Assembly: GCA_016930275.1 (NCBI GenBank)
Contig: JAFGHA010000108.1
Coordinates: forward strand, 1-64,000
Direction of reading: 5' to 3'
DNA length: 64,000 nt
From: Chitinispirillaceae bacterium
GTDB taxonomy: Bacteria; Fibrobacterota; Chitinivibrionia; Chitinivibrionales; Chitinispirillaceae
Shown in pieces: positions 34,769 through 44,321 of this stretch (positions are counted from its first letter, which is position 1; each line of letters opens with the position of its first letter). The notes below the pieces were generated by a model, which had not been told where the DNA came from, searched no databases, and saw only the letters and a program-made list of their open reading frames with translations. Both the position numbers and the translations under genes were made by a program.

Positions 34769-35725
34769 TCAGGAGGGCATCCGCTTCCGGTAACAGTTTC
34801 TGCACTCTTCCCAGATGTTTCCCGAGGAAATCGCTTTGCGGAAGTCAAAATATCGGCGTGAATTCCAGATTCGATGGAAGGGGATGCGGGTGAGGTCGCC
34901 CAGTGGGCGGCGGGCAGGATCGGAGAGAATACAGCAGGGGAGCACTTTTCCTTCGGCGGAAATATAGGTATGGTAAAACGGCCAGGGGCAGGGGGTTTCC
35001 CGTGAAAAGAGGTTGGTGTGGAGAAACGTTGTTTCGATACCGTTTTTAACGGAATTTTTCTCTTCAAGCGAGGGAAAATTCTCGACCGTCTGATTTGCAC
35101 CCCAACTGGTGATAGCACATTGCACGTAGAGACGGGATAACCCGAGATACTGTACGAATTGACGGAATGTATCGAAATCATCGAGAAGTTCCCTGCTTGC
35201 CAGTGCCCATGCCGCCACGGAAATTCTGGAACCGGCCGCCTGTCGGGTAAATGCACTCACTCCGCGCATGTAGTCGGTAAAATCCAATCCCGGGCGCATT
35301 TTCCGGAGTGTTTCAGGATGATGGTGATCGCATGAAACGAATACCTCCTGTACACCTGATCCGACTAATGCTTCAATATTTTCCGGAGAGAACTGTGTTC
35401 CGTTGGTATAGATTTTTACCGCGATGTTCCGACCGGCCGCTTCGGTTATCATGGCGATACAGTGCCTGTTGAGAAGCGGTTCGCCCATACCCTGGAGTTT
35501 AATGTTCCTGAGGTCCGGGAAGGAGTCGAGAACGTGGCGGAAGAGAGTGAGCGGCATGTCCGGAACGTTTCTGCTCCAGCGGCTGTGTTGACAGGATGGA
35601 CAACGGAGATTGCATCTGACGGTGGGCTCGATATCGGCCTGAACCGGTTCGGGCAGTGCCGGGCAGCCGAGGAGGGCGAGGAGTCGGCGCCGGTAAAATC
35701 GGAAACGGTTTTGCGTTGTGTTCAT
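34769..35725 (-). CDS. Radical SAM protein with SPASM domain
   Basis: 318 residues from ATG 35725; the track start at 35815 adds 30 residues overlapping cheR and matching nothing. The radical SAM cluster is CNLRCPSC, with GMGEPLLN for SAM binding. The C-terminal SPASM-like Cys set is PCPWPFYHTYISAEGKVLPCC and CRNCYRKR, as in enzymes that modify peptides or proteins. It follows cheR on the same strand and is the last gene of the chemosensory run. Substrate unknown; it need not be related to chemotaxis. Confidence 0.85.
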   Translation of the reverse strand: MNTTQNRFRFYRRRLLALLGCPALPEPVQADIEPTVRCNLRCPSCQHSRWSRNVPDMPLTLFRHVLDSFPDLRNIKLQGMGEPLLNRHCIAMITEAAGRNIAVKIYTNGTQFSPENIEALVGSGVQEVFVSCDHHHPETLRKMRPGLDFTDYMRGVSAFTRQAAGSRISVAAWALASRELLDDFDTFRQFVQYLGLSRLYVQCAITSWGANQTVENFPSLEEKNSVKNGIETTFLHTNLFSRETPCPWPFYHTYISAEGKVLPCCILSDPARRPLGDLTRIPFHRIWNSRRYFDFRKAISSGNIWEECRNCYRKRMPS

Positions 35726-35777
35726 AGTACTTTTGTGGAAGAGGTGATATTCATTTCCGCCTGCCGGGTGCCGGTTG

Positions 35778-36632
35778 TCATGTCGATACAGGCTTGAAAT
35801 ATGCAGTATTTCCAAGAGATACTACCTCGAAGGAATCACAGAGGTTGTAGGTGGTTTCGGATGCCCCCATGATCAGCGCACCATACCGGTTGAGCTGCCG
35901 GTGGAAATGGTCAAGAATTTTTTTCTGAAGATCAACAGGAAAGTAAATAATGACATTGCGGCAGAAAAGGATATCGAATTTACCGAGTGCGGTGATAGGT
36001 TCCACCAGATTATGCTCCTGGAATCTGACCATGGTACGAACCGGTTCGACGACGGTGAAGGTTCCATCAGACTCTTTGTTGAAGAGCTTGTCGAAGATGG
36101 CAACGGGAACCGCCATACCGATTTCATTGCGCGTGTAGGTTCCCCGGCGGGCTCGTTCAAGCACCCGTCGTGAAATATCAATACCGAGTACGGTAATGTC
36201 TTTTTCGGTGAAATCCTGTTGTGTGTCCAGCCAGCTTCTGACACACATGGCGATGGTATACGTCTCCTGACCCAGGCTGCATCCGGCCGACAGAATTCTC
36301 AGATGCGGTCGGAGCAGCCGGGCATTCTCCCGGCTGCTGTCGGCTATCTCCGGCAGCAGATGCTTCGTCAACAACGTGAAGGGACGGGAATCCCTGAAAA
36401 AACTGCTCTCATGGGTCGTCATCGCCTGCACGAACTCGCGCTGCAACTCCGGTTCTTTACCTGATGTCAAACGGTTGTAAAACTCCGAAAACCCGCTGTA
36501 TCCTTTCTCTTCAAGGTATTCTCCGAGACGTGTGGTGAACAGGTATCGTTTGTTTTCCTGAATGTCAATTCCCGATATCCTGAAGAGCAGCTTTTTAAGC
36601 AATTCGAACTCGATGGTGGAGATTTCCTTCAT
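35778..36632 (-). CDS. cheR: Chemoreceptor methyltransferase CheR
   Basis: Methylates Glu residues of chemoreceptors with SAM. Two domains: the N-terminal helices (LLKKLLFRISGIDIQENKRYLFTTRL) and the C-terminal methyltransferase (FFRDSRPF, LRILSAGCSLGQETYTIAM, DILFCRNVIIYF). 284 residues. No TPR or pentapeptide-binding beta-insert unusual features. Its start overlaps the cheB stop (ATGA), so the pair is coupled. Confidence 0.93.
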   Translation of the reverse strand: MKEISTIEFELLKKLLFRISGIDIQENKRYLFTTRLGEYLEEKGYSGFSEFYNRLTSGKEPELQREFVQAMTTHESSFFRDSRPFTLLTKHLLPEIADSSRENARLLRPHLRILSAGCSLGQETYTIAMCVRSWLDTQQDFTEKDITVLGIDISRRVLERARRGTYTRNEIGMAVPVAIFDKLFNKESDGTFTVVEPVRTMVRFQEHNLVEPITALGKFDILFCRNVIIYFPVDLQKKILDHFHRQLNRYGALIMGASETTYNLCDSFEVVSLGNTAYFKPVST

Positions 36633-37744
36633 CGCGTCCCGATTCTCCTGACGATATACGGTATGATCATATCGAGAGGCAGTACCTGGTCGGCGGTTCC
36701 GTTACGGACAACGGATCCGGGCATTCCCCATACAATCGAGGAGGCTTCATCCTGTGCGATGATATATGCACCCTGCTCTTTCAATCGAGCTGCTCCTTTG
36801 GTTCCGTCATTTCCCATACCGGTGAGAATTGCCGCGATGGCCTGATCTTTCACCACCTCAGCCGCGCTGCTGAAAAGCACGTCGACGGAGGGGCGGCATC
36901 CGTTCACCGGAAGGGTGTCGGAAAGACGGGTAAAAAGGCGGTTTCGGGTTTCACGGCGGATCTCGAGGTGGCTGCCTCCCGGTGCCAGATAGGCGTTCCC
37001 GGGCTGCAGTTCCTGGTTGTCAAAAGCTTCGGAAACGTTGATCCGTGAAGCCCGGGAGAGCGTTTCCGCCATCGGTCGCGTGAAAAGTTTCGGCATGTGC
37101 AGCACGATCGCCACCGGGAGAGAAAAATCTGCGGGGAATTGCGGCAGTATCTGCAGAAGAGCTTCGGGGCCGCCGGTTGAAACACCGATCAGGATGATCT
37201 CCGGAGATCCGTTACTCAGCGGTGTGCCGGCAGTCTGGCGGACGAGTCTGCTGTTCGCACCCTGTATGGATTCATCCGGTGTCGGTTGCGGTATTGGAGA
37301 AGGAGCCTGCTGTGCGCGACGTGAATAGCGCCTGATTGAAAAATAGCGTATTTTAGGCAGAAGACGTCGCTGAAGGATGTCGTATCCATCGGCAGTGTTC
37401 GCGGGTGGTTTAAACACGAAATCGAAACAACCGGCAGCAAGCACCTCGACGGCTTTTGTCGCAGCATCCGGATCATTTTCGGGTACCGTCAGGAGAATGC
37501 CGATGTCGGGGTGAATCGCCACTGCCTTCCTGGTAAATTCGATGAGCGATATATCGGTTATGGCATAATCGAGAAGGATGACGTCGGCAGGATGTCGCGA
37601 TATTTTCTCCAGGGCAAGTGCACCGTTTGGAACGATACTTTCAATTGAAATATCCGGGAGGTTCTGACAGCAGATCCGGAAAACTTCCCGCCGGGCAAGG
37701 TCGGTTTCGATCACCAGAAGACGGATTTTTACCGTTGTATTCAT
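36629..37744 (-). CDS. cheB: Chemoreceptor methylesterase CheB with a degenerate receiver
   Basis: 371 residues. The C-terminal methylesterase domain is complete: nucleophile Ser in GVSTGGPEAL, His in VLHMPK, Asp in ILTGMGNDG. The N-terminal receiver keeps the phosphoryl-acceptor position (D59 in VILLDYA), the Thr (LLTVPEN) and the Lys (FKPP). But the usual acidic pair DD near the N-terminus is E13-T14, so the Mg-binding site looks weak. Phosphorylation control may be altered. Separated from the MCP by 6 bases. Confidence 0.9.
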   Translation of the reverse strand: MNTTVKIRLLVIETDLARREVFRICCQNLPDISIESIVPNGALALEKISRHPADVILLDYAITDISLIEFTRKAVAIHPDIGILLTVPENDPDAATKAVEVLAAGCFDFVFKPPANTADGYDILQRRLLPKIRYFSIRRYSRRAQQAPSPIPQPTPDESIQGANSRLVRQTAGTPLSNGSPEIILIGVSTGGPEALLQILPQFPADFSLPVAIVLHMPKLFTRPMAETLSRASRINVSEAFDNQELQPGNAYLAPGGSHLEIRRETRNRLFTRLSDTLPVNGCRPSVDVLFSSAAEVVKDQAIAAILTGMGNDGTKGAARLKEQGAYIIAQDEASSIVWGMPGSVVRNGTADQVLPLDMIIPYIVRRIGTR

Positions 37745-37750
37745 GAATGA

Positions 37751-39205
37751 TCAGTCGGCAGAAAAGGTCGTGCTGGTGACCTTCTCAAGGTCGGTAACTG
37801 CGTCACATACCTGATCGACAGCAATCATGAGCTGGTTCATCTTTTCCGAGCTGGCGGTGTTCGCATCACTGGCCCTGGTCATGTACCGGTTGGCCTCTTT
37901 GAACATGATGGAATTTTCAGCGATACGTTCATTGAGATCGTTGATCCCCGTAGCCGCTTCGGCGACATTACGTGCCACCTCGTTCGCACCGGTGGCGATT
38001 TCACTGATACCACGCGAAACCGTATTGGCGCCTACCGCGGATTCGGTGATACGACGGGATACATCGGTAATCCCGGTCGCGGTCTGGCTCACGTTGCGAC
38101 TGATTTCCTGCGTGCTGCGGCTCTGCTGATCAACCATGGTCGAAATGCGGGTCTGGAGTTCATCGATACGGTTGACCACCCCGGTAATACGCTCAATCGC
38201 CTCAACCGCCTGGCCGGTGTTTTCCTGCATACTTTGAATTTTAATCGCGATATCTTCGGTCGCCGCCTTGGTCTGCTTGGCAAGTTCTTTCACCTCATTG
38301 GCCACAACGGCGAAACCTTTCCCTGCTTCTCCGGCGCTGGCCGCTTCGATAGCGGCATTAAGCGCAAGCAGATTGGTCTGCTGGGCAATAACCTGGATCA
38401 CGTTGGTAACTTTTCCGATTTCTTCGGCGCTCTTACCGAGAATGGTCATGATTTTACTGGTCTGGGCGGCCTCGGTGGCTGCCGTGTTGGCGACCTTCGC
38501 ACCTTCGTGGGCATTTTGTGATACTCCGGAGATCGATCCGCTGATTTCCTTGAGTGTATTATCGATGGAATCGAGGTTCGACGACATCTCCTGCGTGGTG
38601 GCGGCGACCGTCGTCATGTTGGTGCTGATTTGTTCGGCGGTGGTAGCCACATTGTTGATGTTTGCCGAGATTTCTTCGGCGGCGGTAGCCACGACCGAGA
38701 TATTTGAGGAGAGCTCCTGTGAGGTAGTGGCGAGCGCCGAAGCGTTTTTATCCAGTTCAGTGATAATGCCGCTGGCATTACCCGCTTCATTCGTACTCTC
38801 CTGAATCTGGGAGGTGAGATTGACACAGAGTTCGAGTTGCAGGGTGTCCGCCTCGCTGATACGGGTCACGGTCGATTGAATATTATTACGAATGGTATCG
38901 AGTTGCCGGGTACTGGCGGTATTTCTTTCGGTTTCAGCAGCCTGAATCCGCGAGATTTCCTCTTTGCTCCGACTATTGAGAGTTTCAATCGCTCCTAGAG
39001 CGCTCCGGCCGAATTGTCCGGCATACCAGGTTCCGGTGGCGACGGCAACGATCCCTACCAGTACCAGAATGCCGTTCATAGTAGCGGAAAACGGCCCGAG
39101 AAATACATTGAAGGTGAGCAGGATGGCTGGTATTCCTGCCGTGATAACGGTTATCACGACCCCGGCTGTTGCGTAGGGAATTCCCTTGAATCGCATGAGT
39201 TCCAT
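37751..39205 (-). CDS. Methyl-accepting chemotaxis protein without a periplasmic domain
   Basis: 484 residues from ATG 39205, which follows AAAGGAG; the track start at 39235 adds ten residues. Two membrane segments ([17 protein letters not shown] and [23 protein letters not shown]) are joined by a short loop, so it has no real external sensor. The rest is one long coiled coil with the signalling hairpin tip intact ([31 protein letters not shown]). No HAMP is obvious. It may sense membrane state or partner proteins. It lies between cheW and cheB in the operon. Confidence 0.92.
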   Translation of the reverse strand: MELMRFKGIPYATAGVVITVITAGIPAILLTFNVFLGPFSATMNGILVLVGIVAVATGTWYAGQFGRSALGAIETLNSRSKEEISRIQAAETERNTASTRQLDTIRNNIQSTVTRISEADTLQLELCVNLTSQIQESTNEAGNASGIITELDKNASALATTSQELSSNISVVATAAEEISANINNVATTAEQISTNMTTVAATTQEMSSNLDSIDNTLKEISGSISGVSQNAHEGAKVANTAATEAAQTSKIMTILGKSAEEIGKVTNVIQVIAQQTNLLALNAAIEAASAGEAGKGFAVVANEVKELAKQTKAATEDIAIKIQSMQENTGQAVEAIERITGVVNRIDELQTRISTMVDQQSRSTQEISRNVSQTATGITDVSRRITESAVGANTVSRGISEIATGANEVARNVAEAATGINDLNERIAENSIMFKEANRYMTRASDANTASSEKMNQLMIAVDQVCDAVTDLEKVTSTTFSAD

Positions 39206-39292
39206 ATATGAAGCTCCTTTCTTTCGTGTATCCATGGGAGACCTGTATCCGGTGAGCCTCCACCGGTAACATGTCTCATCGGTTCTCTATCG

Positions 39293-39784
39293 TTACATCA
39301 GTTGTTGCGCAGCCAGAATGATCAGCAGTTCATCGTCAATGCGGCACACTCCTTCGAGATACACCGCCTTTTTTTCGGACAGATGTGGTGGTACCCGGTC
39401 GATGCGGGTGCCTTCGACCGTCAGCACATCACCGATACTGTCGACAAGAAATGCGACCGGTTTATCGCTCCAGGCTCCGTCGGGCACCTGATCAACCATG
39501 CCGTGCATCAGCTCCAGTTCCTGGCGGGTTTTAATGATTACCAGCTGTGAATCGGGAGTAATCGGCCTCGTTGATCGTCCGAAAAGAACAGCGATGTCGA
39601 TCACCAGCACGATCTGCCCCCGGATATTGATCAACCCCCTGATTTTAGGGTCTGCCAGCGGTACTCCCATAATGTCGGTCTGCGGATATACCTCTTTGAC
39701 TATACGGATATCGAAGCCGTAGAGGTCCCCTTCGATATGGAAGGAGACGAATTGACGGAGTCCGCTGTCGTGTGGGTTATTCAT
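39293..39784 (-). CDS. cheW: CheW coupling protein
   Basis: 163 residues of a single CheW domain (FVSFHIEGDLYGFDIRIVKEVY, IRGLINIRGQIVLVIDI). It links receptors to CheA. There is a 236-base gap upstream to cheA that holds no convincing ORF. Confidence 0.92.
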   Translation of the reverse strand: MNNPHDSGLRQFVSFHIEGDLYGFDIRIVKEVYPQTDIMGVPLADPKIRGLINIRGQIVLVIDIAVLFGRSTRPITPDSQLVIIKTRQELELMHGMVDQVPDGAWSDKPVAFLVDSIGDVLTVEGTRIDRVPPHLSEKKAVYLEGVCRIDDELLIILAAQQLM

Positions 39785-40020
39785 GCTGCCGGGTTCTCCC
39801 GCAGGTAGTAACGGTTTCGTAAGAGAAAGCTCTGTTGAATCTGTTCGGCGTCGGTATCGGAATCGGTATCGAAAAAGGCACTGTTCTAATGGTCGATCCC
39901 GATTCCGACAGCGACCCTGATGATTTGAACGGTACCGTACTGATAATTTTGTGATCGTTACCAGGCCGGGAACCCTCCCGCGGACCTGTCAACGATCGCC
40001 GTGAAATACGGATACGCATA

Positions 40021-43000
40021 TTATACCGCCCCTCCGGACCGATCCGAAAGCGGTTGCGTCATTCCGGTACGGATGAGTTTATTGACTGCCTCCAGAAGTT
40101 CTTCAAGGTTGCTCTTGGGCTTGAAGTCGTCGAATCCCCTGTCAAGAGCCCGGGGTTTAAGGTGTTGTTCCTCGCCGGTCGATACCGCAAGCATGGGTAC
40201 TCCCGGTGCAAGATTCCGTTCGCGAACCGCCCTGATAAAATCGAAGCCGTTCATAACCGGCATCTCAATGTCCGAGATTACCGCGTCGAAGGTTTCTTCC
40301 GTCAGTATCTTGAGCGCTATATCGCCGTTGTCGGCGGTGGTTACGGTCGCCCCGGAACCACGCAGAAACGAACCGAGAAGATTCCGGTAAAAAGCCGAAT
40401 CGTCAATTACCAGAAAGCGTTTCTGGTCGAAAGCGACGGGAGCACCGGTGTCCTCCACCCAGACAGGATCGATTTTTTCCATTATCTGCAGCAGATCGAT
40501 ATAGAGCGTTGGTTCTCCCTGTAACAGTTGTGAACCGATGATACAAGGAGCATGAATCGTGCCGGTATCCAGATTCGTGGGTACTTCGATGGTGTCTATA
40601 ATTCTGGCGACCACGACGCCGAACGGTTTCTGCGATTTGGGGATAATGATGGAAAGGCCTTCTGTGGTGTAATCGGAGGAAAATTCCGGTACCGCCTGCT
40701 CGATTCTGATAAGAGGAATAAGCTCTTCACGATAGGTGAGATATTCCCGGTTATGTGCATGTTTAATCTGATCCGGTTGTACTTCCTGTACTCGAGTTAT
40801 CAGGCAGAGCGGTATGACGAACCGCTCAGGCCCCCCGATATTGAATTGCAGAACGGTCTGATGATCATCAAAGGAGCGTTTTGCCGCCGGTGTGCCCCCT
40901 TCGGTGCTTCCGATTTGCAGTTTTCCAAGAGTCGCGAGCCCCATGATATCGAGAATCATGGCAACTCTGCCGTTTCCGAGTACCGCAGCTCCGGCATACG
41001 CACTGCAATCCTTGAGCTGGTCGTGCAGGGATTTCACCACAATTTCTTCGGTATCGACTATGGCATCGACGACCAGACCGAACCGTTCTCCGCTGAACCG
41101 CAGCACGACAATCGAGAGGCTGTTCGCAAGATCGGTCCGCCGTTCGGCGGAATTGCGGCGACGCTCATCGGCGGCAACCGTTCCGTTGCAGTCCTGACGG
41201 CGGTCGGGGCGCTGTGCTCTGCGGTCGGGAAGACGTTCGCCGTTTGCAGGGTTGTTGTAGCTGAGGGAAATATCCAGGACTTTCGAAAGTCGCATCAGCG
41301 GCAGCAGTGTACCGCGGAGCCAGTAGACCTCTCTTTCGTCAACATGTTTAATTGCCTGGTACACATCGCTTCCGTGCAACCATACCACCTCGATGATGTT
41401 CACCTGTGGAATCGCGAAACAGGTCGATTCCACCGAAACGATAAGGGCCGGAATGATCGCAAGGGTGAGCGGCAGTTCGATACGGATGGTTGAGCCGGTA
41501 CCGGGGGCCGAACTGATGGCGATCGTCCCGCCGAGTGCCTGAATGCCCGAGCGAACGACATCCATACCGACGCCTCTGCCCGAAACCTCGGTGACTTTTT
41601 CGGCGGTGGAGAACCCCGGAACGAATATCAGATCGAAGGTCTCTCTTTCAGAAAGTGTTCCTGTCTGTTCTTCGCTGATAAGACCTTTTTCCACCGCTTT
41701 ATGGAGAATGTGGCGAGGATCCATTCCTTTACCGTCGTCTTCAATCTGAATGATCACCTGCCCGGCCTGGTGAAATGCGCTCAGGCAGACGGAACCTTCG
41801 GCGTGTTTACCTTCCCTGAGCCGAACATCAGGCATTTCGATACCATGGTCGACGGAGTTGCGTATCAGATGGGTCATTGGGTCGGCGATCGCTTCGATAA
41901 TCGATTTGTCAAGCTCAACGTCGGCGCCGCGGATTTCCAGGTTGATCTTTTTCCCCAGTTTCCGGGCAAGATCTCGTACTACCCGGCTGAACCGGTTGAA
42001 AATCGTCCCCACCGGCCGCATACGGGTCTGCATAATGGATGATTGAATTTCGGAGGTGACAACATTGAGACGCTGACCGATCGTGGTGAGGCGCTGGAGA
42101 TCGCCCAGAGCAATTAACCTGAGGTACTGATTGCGCACCAGCACGAGTTCGCTCGCGAGATTCATCAGGTTGTCGAGTAGACCGAGAGAAATACGTATGG
42201 TCTGGTCGGCGACACCGGCGGAATGAGCAGTCGGAGGCTGCCCGGGCGTCGGGGGTTTCAAGGAAGCCGCATCTTTTGGGGCTGGTTCAGCTGCCGGAGC
42301 CTTCTTTGTAACGGTTTTTTCCCTCGGAACAACGGTGGATTCCCGGATTTCCGAAGGTTTCACAATCCGGTACCGGGCAGGACTGATATCGAGTCCGGCG
42401 GTAAACAGGATTTCCTCGTCGATGATGCAGGCAACGACAAAAGAGAACCAGTGGTGCCCCTGTCCGTCCGGAGTGACGGTGAAGTCCGGACCAGCGACCG
42501 GATCGGTTTCCAGTATTGCACCGATCGATTCCATATCGCTTTTCAAGGCGGCAAAACTTCTGTTTTTCGCGCTACACTCGGCAACAAGGTCAATGGTTCC
42601 AACATGGAGCCGCTGCTGATTGGCTATTACGGGGGCGAGATCGAACCGGGTCAGATCGAACGGGGGATCCGGTGCGTCATCGTTGGTACCCTCTTCCGGA
42701 TGCGCTGCCCGGGGGGGGGCCGCGGATTCGGTACCAAGCAGTCGGGCACAGGCGGCGACCTGTTCATCTATGGTCGCATCGGTATCGTCGATATGTTCGA
42801 TGAGATACCGCAGGCGATCGGTTCCCTCGAGCAGCACTTCCGAAACCTTCGGGTCGGGTAGCAGCTGCCCGCTGCGGATCGCACCCACCAGGTTCTCCAG
42901 CGCATGCGCGAGATTTTTGACATTGTCCAGATTGAGAAACCCGGCTCCTCCCTTGACCGTGTGTACCGATCGGAAAAGCCGGTTGACGATAGCCTGGTCG

Positions 43001-43104
43001 ATCCCGCTGTCGCCGCGTTCGAGAGCGAGAATGTCATCCTCGACGGTACAGAGATGCTCCTGTGATTCGGTGAGAAATTCTCTGAGAAGGTCGTTATCTA
43101 TCAT
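40021..43104 (-). CDS. cheA: Hybrid histidine kinase CheA with two CheW-like domains and a receiver
   Basis: 1027 residues. The Hpt domain has the phosphorylated His48 (RSVHTVKGGAGFL). A Pro-rich linker and a poorly conserved P2-like part follow (~110-290), then the dimerisation helices (ISLGLLDNLMNLASELVLVRNQYL). The ATPase has N-box HLIRNSVDHGIE and G-boxes EDDGKGM and GRGVGMDVV. A first CheW domain carries an odd Arg/Asp-rich insert (~611-648). A second CheW-like domain (QTVLQFNIGGPERFVIP) precedes the C-terminal receiver (FLVIDDSAFYR, VISDIEMPVMNGFDF). The receiver could accept phosphate directly or act as a sink. It fits the gliding/type IV pilus-style branch of Che kinases. Confidence 0.93.
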   Translation of the reverse strand: MIDNDLLREFLTESQEHLCTVEDDILALERGDSGIDQAIVNRLFRSVHTVKGGAGFLNLDNVKNLAHALENLVGAIRSGQLLPDPKVSEVLLEGTDRLRYLIEHIDDTDATIDEQVAACARLLGTESAAPPRAAHPEEGTNDDAPDPPFDLTRFDLAPVIANQQRLHVGTIDLVAECSAKNRSFAALKSDMESIGAILETDPVAGPDFTVTPDGQGHHWFSFVVACIIDEEILFTAGLDISPARYRIVKPSEIRESTVVPREKTVTKKAPAAEPAPKDAASLKPPTPGQPPTAHSAGVADQTIRISLGLLDNLMNLASELVLVRNQYLRLIALGDLQRLTTIGQRLNVVTSEIQSSIMQTRMRPVGTIFNRFSRVVRDLARKLGKKINLEIRGADVELDKSIIEAIADPMTHLIRNSVDHGIEMPDVRLREGKHAEGSVCLSAFHQAGQVIIQIEDDGKGMDPRHILHKAVEKGLISEEQTGTLSERETFDLIFVPGFSTAEKVTEVSGRGVGMDVVRSGIQALGGTIAISSAPGTGSTIRIELPLTLAIIPALIVSVESTCFAIPQVNIIEVVWLHGSDVYQAIKHVDEREVYWLRGTLLPLMRLSKVLDISLSYNNPANGERLPDRRAQRPDRRQDCNGTVAADERRRNSAERRTDLANSLSIVVLRFSGERFGLVVDAIVDTEEIVVKSLHDQLKDCSAYAGAAVLGNGRVAMILDIMGLATLGKLQIGSTEGGTPAAKRSFDDHQTVLQFNIGGPERFVIPLCLITRVQEVQPDQIKHAHNREYLTYREELIPLIRIEQAVPEFSSDYTTEGLSIIIPKSQKPFGVVVARIIDTIEVPTNLDTGTIHAPCIIGSQLLQGEPTLYIDLLQIMEKIDPVWVEDTGAPVAFDQKRFLVIDDSAFYRNLLGSFLRGSGATVTTADNGDIALKILTEETFDAVISDIEMPVMNGFDFIRAVRERNLAPGVPMLAVSTGEEQHLKPRALDRGFDDFKPKSNLEELLEAVNKLIRTGMTQPLSDRSGGAV

Positions 43105-43274
43105 GGCAACGGGTCTTTAACAACAGGTTTATCCGACGAATGTTCCACTCCTGCAGATTTCCGTAACGGATAACAGGATGGTGTTTGAACGTTTTCCCAG
43201 TATATCATAGAATTACTGCGATTGTCACGTTGTTTGGAGAGCGCAGCGCCGTTGCACTACCGGAATGCCGGGCT

Positions 43275-43964
43275 TCAGAGTGACGGTTCAGCGGTATATT
43301 TTTTCAGCGCGGAAAATATTCCCTGATGAGCGGCACTGCGCATCAGATCCAGGAGTTGCTGTTCATTGCGGATTTTGTCATTTTCGGGAAGTGCACCGAT
43401 AATATGCTCCTTTGCCCAGGAAAGGAAATCGGAAAGACTCATTTCGCCGTCGAACACCAGAAAAAAGTGATCCAGTACCGCATCGAGCAGCTCAAGCGGT
43501 AATTTTTTGTTCGAACCGGTGTTTTCCGCAGATGCCGGCGTATTCGCCGGAGCGGTTCCCGTGGCTCCTTTCCCCAGATGAAGAGGCAACTGAAAATTGT
43601 AGGTTTCGGCAAGTGCGGTGAGTTTTTCGGCAAGGACGTTCTTTTCGACCGGCTTGAGGATGAAATACTGCAGCCCCGACTGTACCGCCTGGACGATAAT
43701 CTTTTTATCATGAACGGTGGTAATCAGCACAAATGGGATTTTGGCGGTTTCGGGATTTCTTCGGACGATACGGAGAAATTCCAGTCCGGATTTTCCCGGC
43801 ATATTGAAGTCCGACAGAATCAGATCGGGTTTCTTTATTTCCATTCGCAACAGAGCCGAATCGGTATCAACCGCTTCGACAATCTGATCGTATCCCAGTT
43901 CATTGAGGATTCTGATAAGCATGATCCTGATGATTTTGGAATCGTCGACGACGAGTATGTTCAT
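43275..43964 (-). CDS. CheY-like response regulator with an extra C-terminal domain
   Basis: 229 residues. The receiver is complete: DD pair (VVDDS), Asp acceptor (LILSDFNMPG), Thr (LITT) and Lys (LKPV). The C-terminal ~80 residues (LPLELLDAVLDHFFLVFDGE, NEQQLLDLMRSAAHQGIF) are helical and not recognised; a chemotaxis-specific output or dimer module is likely. Strong SD GGGAGG. It is the first gene of the chemosensory operon. Confidence 0.85.
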   Translation of the reverse strand: MNILVVDDSKIIRIMLIRILNELGYDQIVEAVDTDSALLRMEIKKPDLILSDFNMPGKSGLEFLRIVRRNPETAKIPFVLITTVHDKKIIVQAVQSGLQYFILKPVEKNVLAEKLTALAETYNFQLPLHLGKGATGTAPANTPASAENTGSNKKLPLELLDAVLDHFFLVFDGEMSLSDFLSWAKEHIIGALPENDKIRNEQQLLDLMRSAAHQGIFSALKKYTAEPSL

Positions 43965-44067
43965 ACAGCCTCCCGAAAAGAATTAGGCATGGCAGAGTAC
44001 ATGTAGTATATCATGGAAAAGGTGATTGTTCCATACCGGAAATTGACGGAGCCATCGGGTTCAGAGG

Positions 44068-44262
44068 TGATACTGGTTGATACATCCGGAGCACAATGCC
44101 GACATTGATGTTAACGCTGGGAAACCGTTTTTGAATAATGTCGGTAAGGTTATGGCGCTGATCGTTGAAATTGCTGCCGCGAGTGCGGAACAGGCGCAGG
44201 GGATCGATCAGGTGAACAAAGCCGTGGCATAGATAGATTCAACGACGCAGAGCAACGCCGTC
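44068..44262 (+). pseudogene. Chemoreceptor (MCP) C-terminal fragment
   Basis: A plus-strand frame contains the usual MCP end: VGKVMALIVEIAAASAEQ, then GIDQVNKAVA. It is cut by TAG at 44230-44232 where Gln (CAG) normally stands, followed by IDSTTQSNA. Nothing upstream of ~44068 is open. It is a short relic between the REC gene and the GNAT gene and is not in the ORF track. The remaining 357-base gap shows no other gene. Confidence 0.75.
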
Positions 44263-44321
44263 ACCCCCTTCCCCCCCCGAAGAGTCCGCCTCGGCCGTAT
44301 CCGGGGAAGCGGATACAGCCG

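Noticed and set aside
38268-38804. 178-residue plus-strand ORF rich in Ala, Ser and Val
   Set aside because: Shadow of the MCP coiled coil, which has repetitive codons.
40552-41493. 313-residue plus-strand ORF
   Set aside because: Antisense of cheA; no motif of any family and cheA motifs are all on the minus strand.
42223-42861. 212-residue plus-strand ORF
   Set aside because: Antisense of the cheA N-terminal half.
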